Of a stretch of 64,000 nucleotides of DNA, positions 8,797 through 17,460 are shown one piece after another. Under the pieces are notes generated by a model that was given only the letters and a program-made list of their open reading frames with translations, ran no database searches and was not told the DNA's origin. This DNA is from Planctomycetaceae bacterium (lineage in GTDB: Bacteria; Planctomycetota; Planctomycetia; Pirellulales; Pirellulaceae), in the NCBI GenBank assembly GCA_016794985.1, contig JAEUIQ010000070.1, positions 124,001-188,000 of the forward strand, given 5' to 3'. Position 1 is the stretch's first letter, and every line of letters begins with the position of its first letter. The translations under genes were made by a program, and so were the position numbers.

Positions 8797-8877
8797 TGTG
8801 GGTGAAATGTCGAATCCAATTCGATTTGTGGGTGAAATGTCGAAACTGCTTGACATTGTGGGTGAAATGTCGAAAGA
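8797..8877 (+). repeat. Iteron set B, three copies, 30-bp period
   Basis: Three further copies of TGTGGGTGAAATGTCGAA start at 8797, 8827 and 8857, the last ending about 10 bp before the chosen rep ATG at 8886. Their closeness to the start suggests they also control rep expression. The frame is open through them, which gives an artificial N-terminal extension repeating LWVKCR. Confidence 0.8.
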
Positions 8878-8885
8878 CTGGTTTC

Positions 8886-9941
8886 ATGAGTTCCTTACCC
8901 AAGCATCGCTCGCCGTTATTACCTGATCGGCATCCAACGCCTGACTTCTTTGTCTGCGATGTATTTGACGCGGTGCCCAAGGGTGACATGGCCTCGATGG
9001 AACATCCTATATTCTCCTTGTCCACGAAACCCGATCACCATATCAGGCGTTATGAAAACGGCACGGCCTATGTTGAGATCAAGCCATCAGCGGACGGGCT
9101 GGCGACCATCCATGACCGTGACATTCTGATTTACTGCATCAGCCAGATGATGGCGGCATTGAATGAGGGCAAGGAAGTCTCACCGGTAGTGCGGTTCAAA
9201 GCGTATGATCTGCTGAAAGCCACGAATCGAATGACGAATGGGCGTGGCTATCAAGGATTGAAAGACGCCTTTGAGCGATTGAGCGGCACGCGAATCTCCA
9301 CGAACATTATCACGGGCGGTGAGGAGATATTCGAGACATTCGGTCTTATTGACCGGGCCAAGATCGTTCGCGAGACACGGGATGGCCGAATGCAAGAGGT
9401 TGAGATTCGTTTGTCGGACTGGGTATTTAACGCGGTGAAGTCGAATGAAGTGCTGACACTGAGTCGCGATTATTTCCGGCTTCGCAAGCCGATTGAACGT
9501 CGCATGTACGAGATTGCCCGTAAACATTGCGGGAGGCAAAGTGAATGGAAGATCTCGCTATCAGTGCTGCAACGAAAATGCGGTGCAGTGTCCTCGGAAC
9601 GCGAATTTCGACGATTGGTCAGTACCATTGTGGAAGAAGATGTGGGCTACAGTCATATCCCAGATTATGCGGTGCGATTGGATGAGGACGACATGGTGAT
9701 ATTCACGAACCGCAACTATCGTGAACAGGAAGAGGATGTCGCACCGTCACCCTACGCGGGCGTTATCAGTGGCGACGGTTATGAAATGGCCAAGCAGGCG
9801 GCTCCTGGCTGGGATGTGTATTATCTGGAGCGTGAGTGGCGGGATTGGATTACGGAAGCACCTCGTGATACGGATGCGGCCTTTATTGCCTTTTGTCGCA
9901 AATGGCATGAGCGACGAAGTTCTCCGCGAGTTTCTGCGTAA
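8886..9941 (+). CDS. repA: Plasmid replication initiator, RPA family (RepA)
   Basis: 351 aa from the ATG at 8886. The open frame begins at 8745, but that extension is the translated iterons. The core MASMEHPIFSLSTKPDHHIRRYENG, ADGLATIHDRDILIYCISQ, ATNRMTNGRGYQGL and FRLRKPIERRMYEIARKHCG match Replication initiator protein A (PF10134), common on alphaproteobacterial plasmids. It binds the upstream iterons to start replication and probably represses its own promoter. It converges with the partition genes, 2 bp apart. This is strong evidence that the region derives from a plasmid. Confidence 0.92.
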   Translation: MSSLPKHRSPLLPDRHPTPDFFVCDVFDAVPKGDMASMEHPIFSLSTKPDHHIRRYENGTAYVEIKPSADGLATIHDRDILIYCISQMMAALNEGKEVSPVVRFKAYDLLKATNRMTNGRGYQGLKDAFERLSGTRISTNIITGGEEIFETFGLIDRAKIVRETRDGRMQEVEIRLSDWVFNAVKSNEVLTLSRDYFRLRKPIERRMYEIARKHCGRQSEWKISLSVLQRKCGAVSSEREFRRLVSTIVEEDVGYSHIPDYAVRLDEDDMVIFTNRNYREQEEDVAPSPYAGVISGDGYEMAKQAAPGWDVYYLEREWRDWITEAPRDTDAAFIAFCRKWHERRSSPRVSA

Positions 9942-9943
9942 CG

Positions 9944-10351
9944 CTAATTGATGTAACCGCGTTCGCGAAGCCAATGCTCGAGGGCCTGCTCCATAATATC
10001 TTGAACATAAAAGGGTTCTGATCCGGCGAGTTGTCGTTGCAGGGAGGCTCGTTTAAGGGCCGAAGCAACCTCAGGGCGGCAACGTGTGGTTACAGGCACT
10101 CTACCGTGCATCTGCGGCAAAATCCGAGAATCCGGTGTTCCCTCCTTGGCGGCTAACTCTTTGGGAGCTTCCGCGATGACGGCAGGAACTGGATTCTCAA
10201 CCACAACCTCCGGTTCTTTCGGTGGTACGGTTATAACAGCTGGTTGTGTGGCCAGGCTGCTCGGCGCGTGACCATGCACAAATGCCCGCTCGATCTTTTC
10301 TAATTCGGGATCGACTCTGAGTCCTTCTACCAGTGAACGACGTTCTTTCAT
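9944..10351 (-). CDS. Small partition protein (ParB-like, C-terminal DNA-binding segment)
   Basis: 135 aa. The middle is a proline/glutamate-rich linker. The C-terminal part (from about residue 85: VTTRCRPEVASALKRASLQR, then VQDIMEQALEHWLRERGYIN) looks like a ribbon-helix-helix DNA-binding unit. It overlaps the end of the upstream ParA gene by 4 bp (ATGA), the standard place for the centromere-binding partner of a type Ib partition system. The partner role is inferred from position and shape. Confidence 0.7.
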   Translation of the reverse strand: MKERRSLVEGLRVDPELEKIERAFVHGHAPSSLATQPAVITVPPKEPEVVVENPVPAVIAEAPKELAAKEGTPDSRILPQMHGRVPVTTRCRPEVASALKRASLQRQLAGSEPFYVQDIMEQALEHWLRERGYIN

Positions 10352-11058
10352 GCCGCTTTACCTGTGACCCGTCTTCGAGCCCCTTTCCGTTTGGCATCGG
10401 GCAGGATTTCGGAGAAGACACGACGAATTTCGTCCGTCGCTTCTTTGGCTCTGGCACCTAAGTTCCATACAACTTCGCCTTGCCCTGGAGCGTCCGCATA
10501 AATCTGCCGCAGAATCAGCGGCGTCTTCGCCAGTGGCAGATTCAAGGCTGAGGCGGCTTCCTTCATATCCTGCGTCAAACGATAGTTCTTTCCGACCATA
10601 CTGAGAATGATAATGGCCTTGGGTACACCGCCACGAATATCCTGTGCCTGCCTCAATACGTCGGTTGCCTTGGCCAAGGCCCGAACTTCAAGCATGGAAG
10701 CTTTACAAGGTACAATGGCCATGTCAGCACGCAGCAATAAGGCTCGGCTGGTTTCGGTTTGACTGCCAGGCCCGTCAGCCACAACGTAATCGGCCTCCTG
10801 AGCGAGCAATGGCAACTCATTGAGAATCTGGTCGGGATTATCGAGTCGAACGGCACGGACACCCGGACAAGCTTCACGAATCCATTCGGAGCTGCTTTGC
10901 TGCGTGTCGCAATCAGCCAGAATGACGCTATGGCCCTGCTCGAAAAGCCAGGCTGCGAGATGAACTGATGTGGTAGACTTGCCTACCCCACCCTTGCTAT
11001 TTGCCACAGTGATGATTGTCATGTCATCCTGCATAGCAGCTGGTTTGTTATCTGACAA
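10348..11058 (-). CDS. parA: ParA-type partition ATPase
   Basis: 236 aa. It has the deviant Walker A KGGVGKST at residues 22-29, the Walker A' box ADCDTQQSSSEW near residue 50 and DGPGSQTE near residue 95. It is short and lacks an N-terminal helix-turn-helix, so it is a type Ib (ParF/MipZ-like) ATPase that moves plasmid copies over the nucleoid. A second start at MTIITVAN (residue 13) is possible. The region upstream (11060-11260) holds short repeated words that may be the centromere. Confidence 0.93.
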   Translation of the reverse strand: MSDNKPAAMQDDMTIITVANSKGGVGKSTTSVHLAAWLFEQGHSVILADCDTQQSSSEWIREACPGVRAVRLDNPDQILNELPLLAQEADYVVADGPGSQTETSRALLLRADMAIVPCKASMLEVRALAKATDVLRQAQDIRGGVPKAIIILSMVGKNYRLTQDMKEAASALNLPLAKTPLILRQIYADAPGQGEVVWNLGARAKEATDEIRRVFSEILPDAKRKGARRRVTGKAA

Positions 11059-11059
11059 G

Positions 11060-11260
11060 CAAAAAGTGCAACAAACAAGCTAGTCATCAATCTGGCTGGT
11101 TTGCAAGTTAGCCTTTCAGCCATACGGTCATCCTGTTTAATGTCTTGCCAGCCAGTCAACCGGTCAACAAAGAAGCTGGTTGTAATACAGTCATGTAAGC
11201 ATGTTTGCATGATTACAGGCAAGCATGAAAACATGCAAATAGAATTGCCACAAGGAAAGA
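11060..11260. repeat. Possible partition centromere (parC/parS)
   Basis: This lies upstream of parA and is dense in short related words: AGCTGGTT or GGCTGGTT at about 11038, 11095 and 11173; CCAGCCAGTCAACCGGTCAAC near 11148; and GCATG/CATGC in both orientations at about 11200-11238. Such repeat-rich DNA before a type Ib parA is usually the centromere and operator. No single exact repeat unit was found, so this is tentative. From 11260 to 11590 nothing else is clear apart from a possible small hairpin near 11320 (TCCTAAC-CAC-GTTAGG). Confidence 0.4.
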
Positions 11261-11640
11261 AAGCAGACAGGTGAACAATCCGGCCTAAAAGCCTGTTTTA
11301 CCGTAAAACTGCTGTCCTAACCACGTTAGGGAAGATGTCTGATAGTATCAAGAAAGTTTTAGACCCAAGATTCACATTCCAGTTAATTCAAGATTTTACC
11401 CGTTCAGAGCGGTCAAAAGAGGGGCTCCAAATGATCGTATTGGATGATCGACCGACGAATTAGCCAAACGAAATTCTCACCAGAGACGTATCCAATCCAT
11501 CAAGCAATTGAAGAAAAGCTAAGGCCAGTTCGGGGCGTTAATCGAATATTAGAGAAATGCTGGCAGCTTGTTGTGGAATCAACTAAGCTTCCGCCATGAC
11601 AATCATCCCACGCTCGACTTTCATTCGCCGAAGCAATCCG

Positions 11641-12492
11641 ATGGAACTGCATCACGGCTTCACCCTTATTGAACTTTCCATCGGTCTGGTCATCATCGGC
11701 TTGCTGATTGGTGGGGTGTTGTTCGGGCGGGACCTGATCGAGGGTGCGGCGATTCGCAAGCAAATGTCAAACCTCGCCCAGCTGGATTCCAACGTCAATG
11801 CGTTTAAGATGAAATTCGCTTCACTGCCCGGTGATATGTCCATGTCCAAAGCCGCTCAATTTGGTCTGCCGTATGACGCAACGGCACAAAGTGGAGGCAA
11901 TAATTTTCACAATGAGAATGGAGTCATTGATCAATATAGTAGTTCCTTCGATGACCTAAGTCTTTGTCGCAATCGAACGGGGATTGGTCGTGTCTGTGTG
12001 AACGTAACAACGACTTACTGGGGAGAGCCGCATTACTTCATGCGTCAGCTCTACGAAGCAAGGCTAAGCCCGTATAGGGTGACGTCAAATACCCCATCTG
12101 ACTTACCCAACTCAGCGGCGAAGCTGGATTATGGGGACGGCTATCTGGTGGTAGGCACATCAACATGGGCTAAAGGCGGATATTATCTCGGCATGGGAAC
12201 AAGCAATCCTGCCAGCATGTGGTTTGGTAACTCCGCTTTTGGTGCATTCACTTCTGCTCAGGCGATGCAGTTTGACACCAAGTTTGATGATGGCAAGCCG
12301 ACTACCGGTATCGTAAGAGCCGCCCACTGGGAATCTGGTGGTTATGGCATGAATGTCGATTATGGTCCACTTGCGGGCGGTACGACATACCCAAGAAACT
12401 GCGTGAGTGGTGCGGTTTCGGCTGCGGTTTATGACCTAACCACCAAACCAGGCTCCAAAGAATGCGGCCTATGGGTGCAGGGGCAGTGGTGA
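11641..12492 (+). CDS. Prepilin-like protein P1
   Basis: 283 aa from the ATG at 11641; an in-frame ATG at 11596 would add 15 residues, but relatives start a few residues before the cleavage site. It begins HHG^FTLIELSIGLVIIGLL, a type IV/type II secretion prepilin signal with Glu5, cleaved by prepilin peptidase. Next are ASLPGDMSMSKAA (the class without the Cys pair) and HYFMRQLYEARL. Near the end are DTKFDDGKPTTG and the terminal CVSGAVSAAVYD...ECGLWV cysteine pair. It stands alone between the partition region and minus-strand genes. Confidence 0.85.
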   Translation: MELHHGFTLIELSIGLVIIGLLIGGVLFGRDLIEGAAIRKQMSNLAQLDSNVNAFKMKFASLPGDMSMSKAAQFGLPYDATAQSGGNNFHNENGVIDQYSSSFDDLSLCRNRTGIGRVCVNVTTTYWGEPHYFMRQLYEARLSPYRVTSNTPSDLPNSAAKLDYGDGYLVVGTSTWAKGGYYLGMGTSNPASMWFGNSAFGAFTSAQAMQFDTKFDDGKPTTGIVRAAHWESGGYGMNVDYGPLAGGTTYPRNCVSGAVSAAVYDLTTKPGSKECGLWVQGQW

Positions 12493-12506
12493 GTACGAAC
12501 AGTTGG

Positions 12507-12803
12507 CTACAATCCAACCTCGTAGGCTAGTTCTGCCGACACGGAAACGGCTGTCACAAAATAGCCCAACCTATTCACGAAGTGCCAACCGCTGACAATA
12601 CAAAGCCCGTCGTCCGTATCAAGTAGCGTCCATACCTGTTCGTTTGGTTGCGAGGCGATGAACTGTGCCTCTTCGCCGTATGTTTCAAATAAGGTGCCAA
12701 ACCCGTCGCCCCAATCGAACGATGCATTGGGGTTGAGATGGTTGCGAACCGGTTGAAAATTGTCGACGAATTCCTCTTCGGTTAAGGTGATGATCGCGCT
12801 CAT
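12507..12803 (-). CDS. Small plasmid protein of unknown function
   Basis: 98 aa from the ATG at 12803, with GGAGG upstream. The sequence is acidic and aromatic (EEEFVDNFQPVRNHLNPNAS, VWTLLDTDDGLCIVSGWHFV). No domain is recognised. The globular pattern and strong ribosome site support a real gene. It follows another small gene (12888-13223) by 84 bp in the same orientation, and both lie downstream of hairpin E1. Small proteins of this type are common in plasmid accessory operons. Confidence 0.65.
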   Translation of the reverse strand: MSAIITLTEEEFVDNFQPVRNHLNPNASFDWGDGFGTLFETYGEEAQFIASQPNEQVWTLLDTDDGLCIVSGWHFVNRLGYFVTAVSVSAELAYEVGL

Positions 12804-12887
12804 GTCATTGCCTCCATTGGGTTGAACGTTTGTTACTCTGGCGAGCGTGCCGGCCTCGCCTGTTCGCGAGACCGGCAAGCCACCGAC

Positions 12888-13223
12888 TTACGCCGCCTCT
12901 TCGGCTGGGATGACTTCGGCTACCGCATCGTCAGGGACGTTGGCCACATTGCCCGTGTCGGCTGGAGTCGTTGCGCCGATCGAGTTATTGAGAAACTGCC
13001 AGGTGCCCTGCAAGGCCTCAATCACGAAGGGGATATGCTCGTGGTCGAGATACATGCTCATGCGATTCCATTGGTTGTCCCTGCGATAGGAGCGTTGGAG
13101 ATTAACGCTTCGATAAGTGCGGCCATCACGAGTATTTTCGAAAACGGCGGCACTGATGCCATTGGGTAGAAGCTTGCGAAAAACAGGTTTCTTAGCGTCA
13201 GGTTTTTGAGTTGTGTTTGTCAT
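12888..13223 (-). CDS. Small plasmid protein of unknown function
   Basis: 111 aa with a good ribosome site (GAAAGGACTAG). It contains FENTRDGRTYRSVNLQRSYRRDNQWNR then MYLDHEHIPFVIEALQGTWQFL. This resembles small plasmid- and phage-associated proteins with a beta-sheet core, but no family is certain. The 5' flank is hairpin element E1. The next gene downstream (12507-12803) is probably co-transcribed. Confidence 0.65.
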   Translation of the reverse strand: MTNTTQKPDAKKPVFRKLLPNGISAAVFENTRDGRTYRSVNLQRSYRRDNQWNRMSMYLDHEHIPFVIEALQGTWQFLNNSIGATTPADTGNVANVPDDAVAEVIPAEEAA

Positions 13224-13287
13224 AGTCTAGTCCTTTCAATTGTTTGGTTTCAAACCACGACCATCGTGGCCTGATGTCGTGCCAGGA

Positions 13288-13395
13288 AAACCTGTCGAAT
13301 GCGGGGGCGAAGCGACTTTGCAAGAATCAAAATTGGGGGCGACCTTCACTTCAGGGGGAGCCGATTTTGTTCTTGCAAACCCCGCAGACAGGTTT
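13288..13395 (-). ncRNA. Structured hairpin element E1 (possible 5' leader RNA)
   Basis: A large nested inverted repeat. The outer stem is AAACCTGTC (13288-13296) with GACAGGTTT (13387-13395). The middle stem is GCGGGG (13301-13306) with CCCCGC (13380-13385). The inner stem is 13317-13333 with 13364-13379 (TTTGCAAGAA-CAAAAT, one bulge). The loop holds two G5 runs each followed by a GACC/GCC word. A related element E2 at 26221-26379 keeps the loop words and has a compensating base-pair change in the stem. Both precede minus-strand genes, so a cis-acting leader RNA is possible; a DNA-level site is the alternative. Confidence 0.55.
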
Positions 13396-13548
13396 AACAA
13401 GGCAACGCAAAGGACACGTGTCGTTAAGATCCAACCAAAACAATGAATGGAATGGCCCAAACACGACGCAAGACTGAGTTGCAACATTGCTATAGTTGCA
13501 AGGCTCCATCGGCATTGTCAGCCATTCGCGAATGAGTGACAGCACAAG

Positions 13549-14664
13549 CTATGGCAAATCCAGCCCTGCAAGCTCGACAGAAATCGCTGCATGATCGGAG
13601 GCTGCGTTTTTCCAGCTCGTGATGCCGGGCAGGGGAGTTATGCCAGGAATCTTTCCGTCGGCGACTGCACTCATGCCGCGACGGTGGATTTTCACGTTAC
13701 CGACGAACGGACGAAGGGCCTCCGAGACGAACATATAGTCGATCTGGGTCTTGCGATCTGCGACCGGAGCCCCGCCATAGTAATAGGTCCAACGTTCATC
13801 GGCCGGAATGGCAGCAAGGTCGAATACATCGTGAAGGCCTGCCAGATTATAAAGCGGAGACAGGGGCACACTGCCAGGCGTGTCATTCAAGTCGCCCATG
13901 ACGACTACCAAGTCATTCGCGAGGTCGTATCGGGTTTGCAAAATCTCGGTGAGTCGCTGACCCTGGGCAATTCGTTTTTCCAGCGAGTCTGGCGGATCTC
14001 CCCCCATTTTGCTCTTGAAGTGATTGCCAAGAACCCAGAGGGACTGTCCGCCGGCAAGCATCAGTTCAACTTCGAGGCAATCGCGGCTCCAGACGGTACG
14101 TGTTTTGCCATTAACCAATCGCACGTCATAGACATTACTGCGTATCACGCCCATGTCGGCTCTCTTCCATGCCACCGCAATATCAATGCCGCGTGGATCG
14201 ATGGGTGAGTCAATAAGCAGATTGCGTTCCATGCGACGGGCAACCGGTTTGACATATTCCACCATGAAGTCCGAAAGGGCTTGCCTTCCTTCCACTTCGA
14301 CCAGGCACATGACATCCGCATTAACCGATTTGATGAGGTCGGCGGTCGCCTGCCGCTGGCTCTCTCCGAAGGTGGCTCGGGTAAACTCAATCGCTCCGTC
14401 CCAATCCGCCTTGCCGGTTGCCGCGACTTTGGTGGTGCTGCGGGGTTTGAAGAACTTGCCGCGATCAACCCGAACCGTCACAAAGCCGCGAAGGGCGGCC
14501 AGCAAGGTCTCGATGGTTGGCTTATCATAATTGGTCTTGGCTAGTTCCTTCTGAAGCTCATCAACCTGCTTGAGCAAAGCACTGGCACGTGCCGTGTCAT
14601 TCATATTAATGATTTTGGGACGGTCAAAAAGATTTTCTACGTTAAGAGTGGCAACGCGGATCAT
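13549..14664 (-). CDS. Endonuclease/exonuclease/phosphatase (EEP) family protein
   Basis: 371 aa from the ATG at 14664 (ribosome site CAGGAG). It has the EEP core in order: IRVATLNVENLFD, MCLVEVEGRQAL, LWVLGNHFKSKMGG, VVVMGDLNDTPGS and ASDHAAISVEL at the end. These contain the metal-binding Asn, Glu, Asp and His residues. Members act on DNA, RNA or phosphoesters, and the substrate cannot be told from sequence. No signal peptide is seen, so it is probably cytoplasmic. It stands alone between hairpin E1 and pilin P2. Confidence 0.85.
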   Translation of the reverse strand: MIRVATLNVENLFDRPKIINMNDTARASALLKQVDELQKELAKTNYDKPTIETLLAALRGFVTVRVDRGKFFKPRSTTKVAATGKADWDGAIEFTRATFGESQRQATADLIKSVNADVMCLVEVEGRQALSDFMVEYVKPVARRMERNLLIDSPIDPRGIDIAVAWKRADMGVIRSNVYDVRLVNGKTRTVWSRDCLEVELMLAGGQSLWVLGNHFKSKMGGDPPDSLEKRIAQGQRLTEILQTRYDLANDLVVVMGDLNDTPGSVPLSPLYNLAGLHDVFDLAAIPADERWTYYYGGAPVADRKTQIDYMFVSEALRPFVGNVKIHRRGMSAVADGKIPGITPLPGITSWKNAASDHAAISVELAGLDLP

Positions 14665-14894
14665 AATCTGCTCCTGACAAAAGACTGGCCCTGGTGTTCG
14701 AGACAAGCCAAACTATAGCAGATTCCGGGTCTCAAGTGAGCGAATCGCCAGAAAATTCATGCGGTTGCCGCCAGGATAAAAAATTAGCGAAATGATAACC
14801 CAAGTCTGTTAGGTTCGAGGCCATTACAGCCAAGAGATTCTTTACGATGCAACAAGCCAACCCAAGCATAGCCACACACGTCCGAGGTGTATCG

Positions 14895-15638
14895 ATGAAG
14901 CATGGTATCACGCTGATCGAGCTGAGCATGGTACTGGTGATTGTTGCACTGCTGGTGGGTGGAGTGGTGATGGGGCGGGATATGATCTGGGCGGCGAATA
15001 TGCGTTCCGCTCTGGCGCAGATAGATGAGTATAAAACAGCATCTCACGCCTTCAAGATAAAATATGGTTGCTTGCCGGGCGATTGTGTAAGAGCCACAAC
15101 ATTTTTGACAGGAACAGCGAATGGCGATGGAAATCATAGAATAGGTGGGCCACTATTTACGAGTGTGGAAAGCCATCTGTTTTGGCAACATCTTGCCTTG
15201 GCCGGTTTGATGAGTGGTAATTATTCTACGTCGGCTCCGGCCCCGGGAAATCAGTATGTCGCAGGTGTGAATTTTCCACACTCCAAAATCGGCGATAGGG
15301 GAGGATTTGGGGTTGCTTATTTCGGTGATTACAATCACGGTACGGCCATTGGAGGTGGCTGGGTCTTTCCTGCACAGTACGATAACGCATTAATGCTTGG
15401 GCGAGCTTGGTCAGATACCACCTCTCGCGTACCTTTGCACCCCACCTTGACTGGATCCGAAGCGTTGCAGGTGGATACCAAGGTTGATGATGGAAGGCCA
15501 GCCTACGGGAAGGTCGTATCGTGGCGATCCGGTAATTATTCTGGTACTTGCTTAACGAGTAGTGTTGCAACAAGTGCATTTTATAACACGCTCAATAGCA
15601 CAGTCCGATGCAGTTTATTCTTTACCAATGCGTTTTGA
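14895..15638 (+). CDS. Prepilin-like protein P2
   Basis: 247 aa from the ATG at 14895; an in-frame ATG at 14847 would add 16 residues. It begins MKHG^ITLIELSMVLVIVALLVGG, a prepilin signal with Glu5. It has the Cys-type motif GCLPGDCVRATTF, the family box HLFWQHLALAGLMSG, FPHSKIGDRGGFGVAYF, then DTKVDDGRPAYGKV and a C-terminal cysteine pair (GTCLTSS...VRCSLFF). The middle differs strongly from P1. It is one of six dispersed + strand pilin genes and has no operon partners. Confidence 0.85.
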   Translation: MKHGITLIELSMVLVIVALLVGGVVMGRDMIWAANMRSALAQIDEYKTASHAFKIKYGCLPGDCVRATTFLTGTANGDGNHRIGGPLFTSVESHLFWQHLALAGLMSGNYSTSAPAPGNQYVAGVNFPHSKIGDRGGFGVAYFGDYNHGTAIGGGWVFPAQYDNALMLGRAWSDTTSRVPLHPTLTGSEALQVDTKVDDGRPAYGKVVSWRSGNYSGTCLTSSVATSAFYNTLNSTVRCSLFFTNAF

Positions 15639-15771
15639 AATGGATAGGAATCGATAGTGCCTAGTTCTACAGTTCGGGGTTAGAAAAAACGGGGCGATCA
15701 ATGACACCCAGGGACACTCGTACCATAAATGGCGAGCCAATCTTCGCCCGTAGATCGAGGGGAAGCGACCA

Positions 15772-16674
15772 TTACCGAGAAAGGCCGCTTCCCGAACGTT
15801 TCGCGGGTTCTGATGCCTGGGAAACCCAATACTCGTTTAGGTCGCCATGTGTGGCGTATGTCGCCGATTGATCGACAATCTCCACGTCAGGATGGGATTG
15901 GCGAAGACTTGTCGCAAGCTCACGGCCTGCTGGGTCGTTATCGGGAAACAGTTCGATTCGCGTTGCCCCGAGTTCTTTAATTCGCTCGCTGGCCTGTTCT
16001 CGCAGCCCAACGGAGTTAAGTACGATAATGGTCGGATCGTCTGGTAGGAGATTCATGGCTTTCGCAGTGAGAAAATCGATAAAGCCTTCAAACACGGCAA
16101 CGCACTCGGTGTTGCGGCCTGATCGAACCGATATGGCCTTACTGCCAAGCGTGCCTTTGAATCCGGGGTTACGCAATTCATAGCCGCCTTTTTCATTGGC
16201 AAAGGCGAGTGCGAAATACTCTTTGCCATCACGAAGATACCGCGCCTCCACGACATGCTCTGTAGCCACCGATAAGGGAATCCCGCGAGACTCCAGATAG
16301 GCTTGAAGTGCCTTCGAACGGACGGGCTGGACTCGCAATAACTCCAAGCCTGCCGGTTCGTCGATTGGGGCAGCCGGAACGAACTGCCTGACGGGGGCAG
16401 GGGCACTGCTATAGATCTGTCGAATACGGTCTAACGCATCTGGCACATTGTGGATTTGTTCTTTGGTGCGAATCAGATCGATGATATCGCCACCTTTGCC
16501 CAGGCCAAAATCATACCAGACATTCCGCGTCGGATTCAGCTTGAATGATGGAGTCTCCTCATTGCGAAACGGACTGCGGTACCAGATCTGCCCGGCCTTC
16601 TGATAGGCAGGTGTGCAGCCGAGATGACGCAGGAAGTCTTCGAGAGGAATTTGTTTGGCCTGAGCGATGTTCAT
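15772..16674 (-). CDS. Plasmid DNA primase-like protein (degenerate CHC2 + Toprim)
   Basis: 300 aa from the ATG at 16674, which overlaps the VapC stop by 4 bp. The N-terminus has the CHC2-zinc-finger-like fold region FRNEETPSFKLNPTRNVWYDFGLGKGGD, although the usual metal cysteines are not complete. The C-terminal half is a Toprim domain: VAVFEGFIDFLTA (Glu), then ELFPDNDPAGRE (DxD). This is the usual layout of mobile-element primases that prime lagging-strand or conjugative DNA synthesis. The overlap with a vapBC pair is unusual and links primase expression to the toxin operon. Confidence 0.85.
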   Translation of the reverse strand: MNIAQAKQIPLEDFLRHLGCTPAYQKAGQIWYRSPFRNEETPSFKLNPTRNVWYDFGLGKGGDIIDLIRTKEQIHNVPDALDRIRQIYSSAPAPVRQFVPAAPIDEPAGLELLRVQPVRSKALQAYLESRGIPLSVATEHVVEARYLRDGKEYFALAFANEKGGYELRNPGFKGTLGSKAISVRSGRNTECVAVFEGFIDFLTAKAMNLLPDDPTIIVLNSVGLREQASERIKELGATRIELFPDNDPAGRELATSLRQSHPDVEIVDQSATYATHGDLNEYWVSQASEPAKRSGSGLSR

Positions 16675-17117
16675 ATGGCTTGCCCCAGTAGTTGATCGGG
16701 AATGTTTTGCAGTGAGTACACTTCGGGAAGAACGGTACTGGCTCGCTGAATCAGTGTTTGATCGGCGGTCACAAACGGAGCTTCGAGCCGCCGTGCTAAG
16801 GCCAGATAGAGGCAATCATAGAGAGGGTGTTTGATTTCACAGGCGATCTGAGCCGCCTCGGTGATCAGCCTGTCATCAATAATCAGATGGACCGTTTCGT
16901 TTGAGAGGGCATTAAGCCAGTCCTCCACTGATTCACGTGCTTCTTCCGCCGATAACTGATCCTGCCTGACACGGCGGACAAGCCCGGAGATGACTTCGTA
17001 TTTGATGATTTCAGGGGCGACCAGCTTGTGGCCGCCACGCAGCAAGGCCAAAGCTTCGGCGGTGTTTGGCTCGGGCAGGAACCATTTGAGGCTGATACTG
17101 GCGTCAACCACAATCAT
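16671..17117 (-). CDS. vapC: PIN-domain toxin, VapC-like
   Basis: 148 aa from the ATG at 17117, which overlaps the antitoxin stop by 4 bp. The PIN-domain acidic residues are present: MIVVDASISLKWFLPE at the start, IIKYEVISGLVRRV, PLYDCLYLALARRL and FVTADQTLIQ. PIN toxins are Mg-dependent RNases, and VapC usually cleaves tRNA or rRNA. The toxin sits between its antitoxin and the primase in one overlapping operon, which should stabilise the plasmid. Confidence 0.92.
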   Translation of the reverse strand: MIVVDASISLKWFLPEPNTAEALALLRGGHKLVAPEIIKYEVISGLVRRVRQDQLSAEEARESVEDWLNALSNETVHLIIDDRLITEAAQIACEIKHPLYDCLYLALARRLEAPFVTADQTLIQRASTVLPEVYSLQNIPDQLLGQAI

Positions 17118-17356
17118 CCGCGTTCCCAACGTTCTTGCTGGATGAACTCGGCACTATCAGACAAGACACCATGCAATGCTTGTCGCTTTGCAAGCTTGGC
17201 TTCCGCACGATCGGCAAATTCCCGTTGCGACTCGACCGCCGCATGAGTGAGCAAGCGACGAATGTGATTTTCCAATGACTCGCCGTCGCCTGTGGCTAAC
17301 CGCCGATGAACTTCAACGACCCAATCTTCTAATTTCCTGACGCGAATGTCAGCCAT
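17114..17356 (-). CDS. vapB: Antitoxin, FitA/VapB-like
   Basis: 80 aa from the ATG at 17356 (MADIRVRKLEDWVVEVHRRLA); a longer frame to 17392 is less likely. The N-terminus has the ribbon-helix-helix pattern of FitA-like antitoxins (IRxLxxxVxxxLxxxAxxxGxSLExxIRxLL), which binds its own promoter. The C-terminal region would cover the toxin. It overlaps vapC by 4 bp. Confidence 0.85.
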   Translation of the reverse strand: MADIRVRKLEDWVVEVHRRLATGDGESLENHIRRLLTHAAVESQREFADRAEAKLAKRQALHGVLSDSAEFIQQERWERG

Positions 17357-17460
17357 AGTGCCCCGCATTAACTGTTGATTCCAGATTAGCATGAATCCGC
17401 AAACGCTGTCAAAGTAAAAAACAGCAGTCTGCGGTCATGGTATGGTTTGAGAAGCTGCCC

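Larger units (their letters stand above)
8460..8885. other. Plasmid replication origin (oriV) with iterons and DnaA boxes
   Basis: This region directly precedes the rep gene. It holds three DnaA boxes: TTATCCACA at 8484 and 8679, and its complement TTGTGGATA at 8542. It also holds six iterons with consensus TGTGGGTGAAATGTCGAA. Three start at 8594, 8616 and 8638 (22-bp period, the last degenerate) and three at 8797, 8827 and 8857 (30-bp period). AT-rich stretches lie between DnaA boxes. The arrangement is that of an iteron-regulated origin; the set next to the rep start could also serve autoregulation. Confidence 0.85.

Noticed and set aside
8745..8885. N-terminal extension of Rep with repeated LWVKCR
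   Set aside because: It is the translated iteron set; the family match begins after the ATG at 8886.
13591..14208. 205-aa + strand ORF
   Set aside because: Antisense to the EEP-family gene; no motif or ribosome site.
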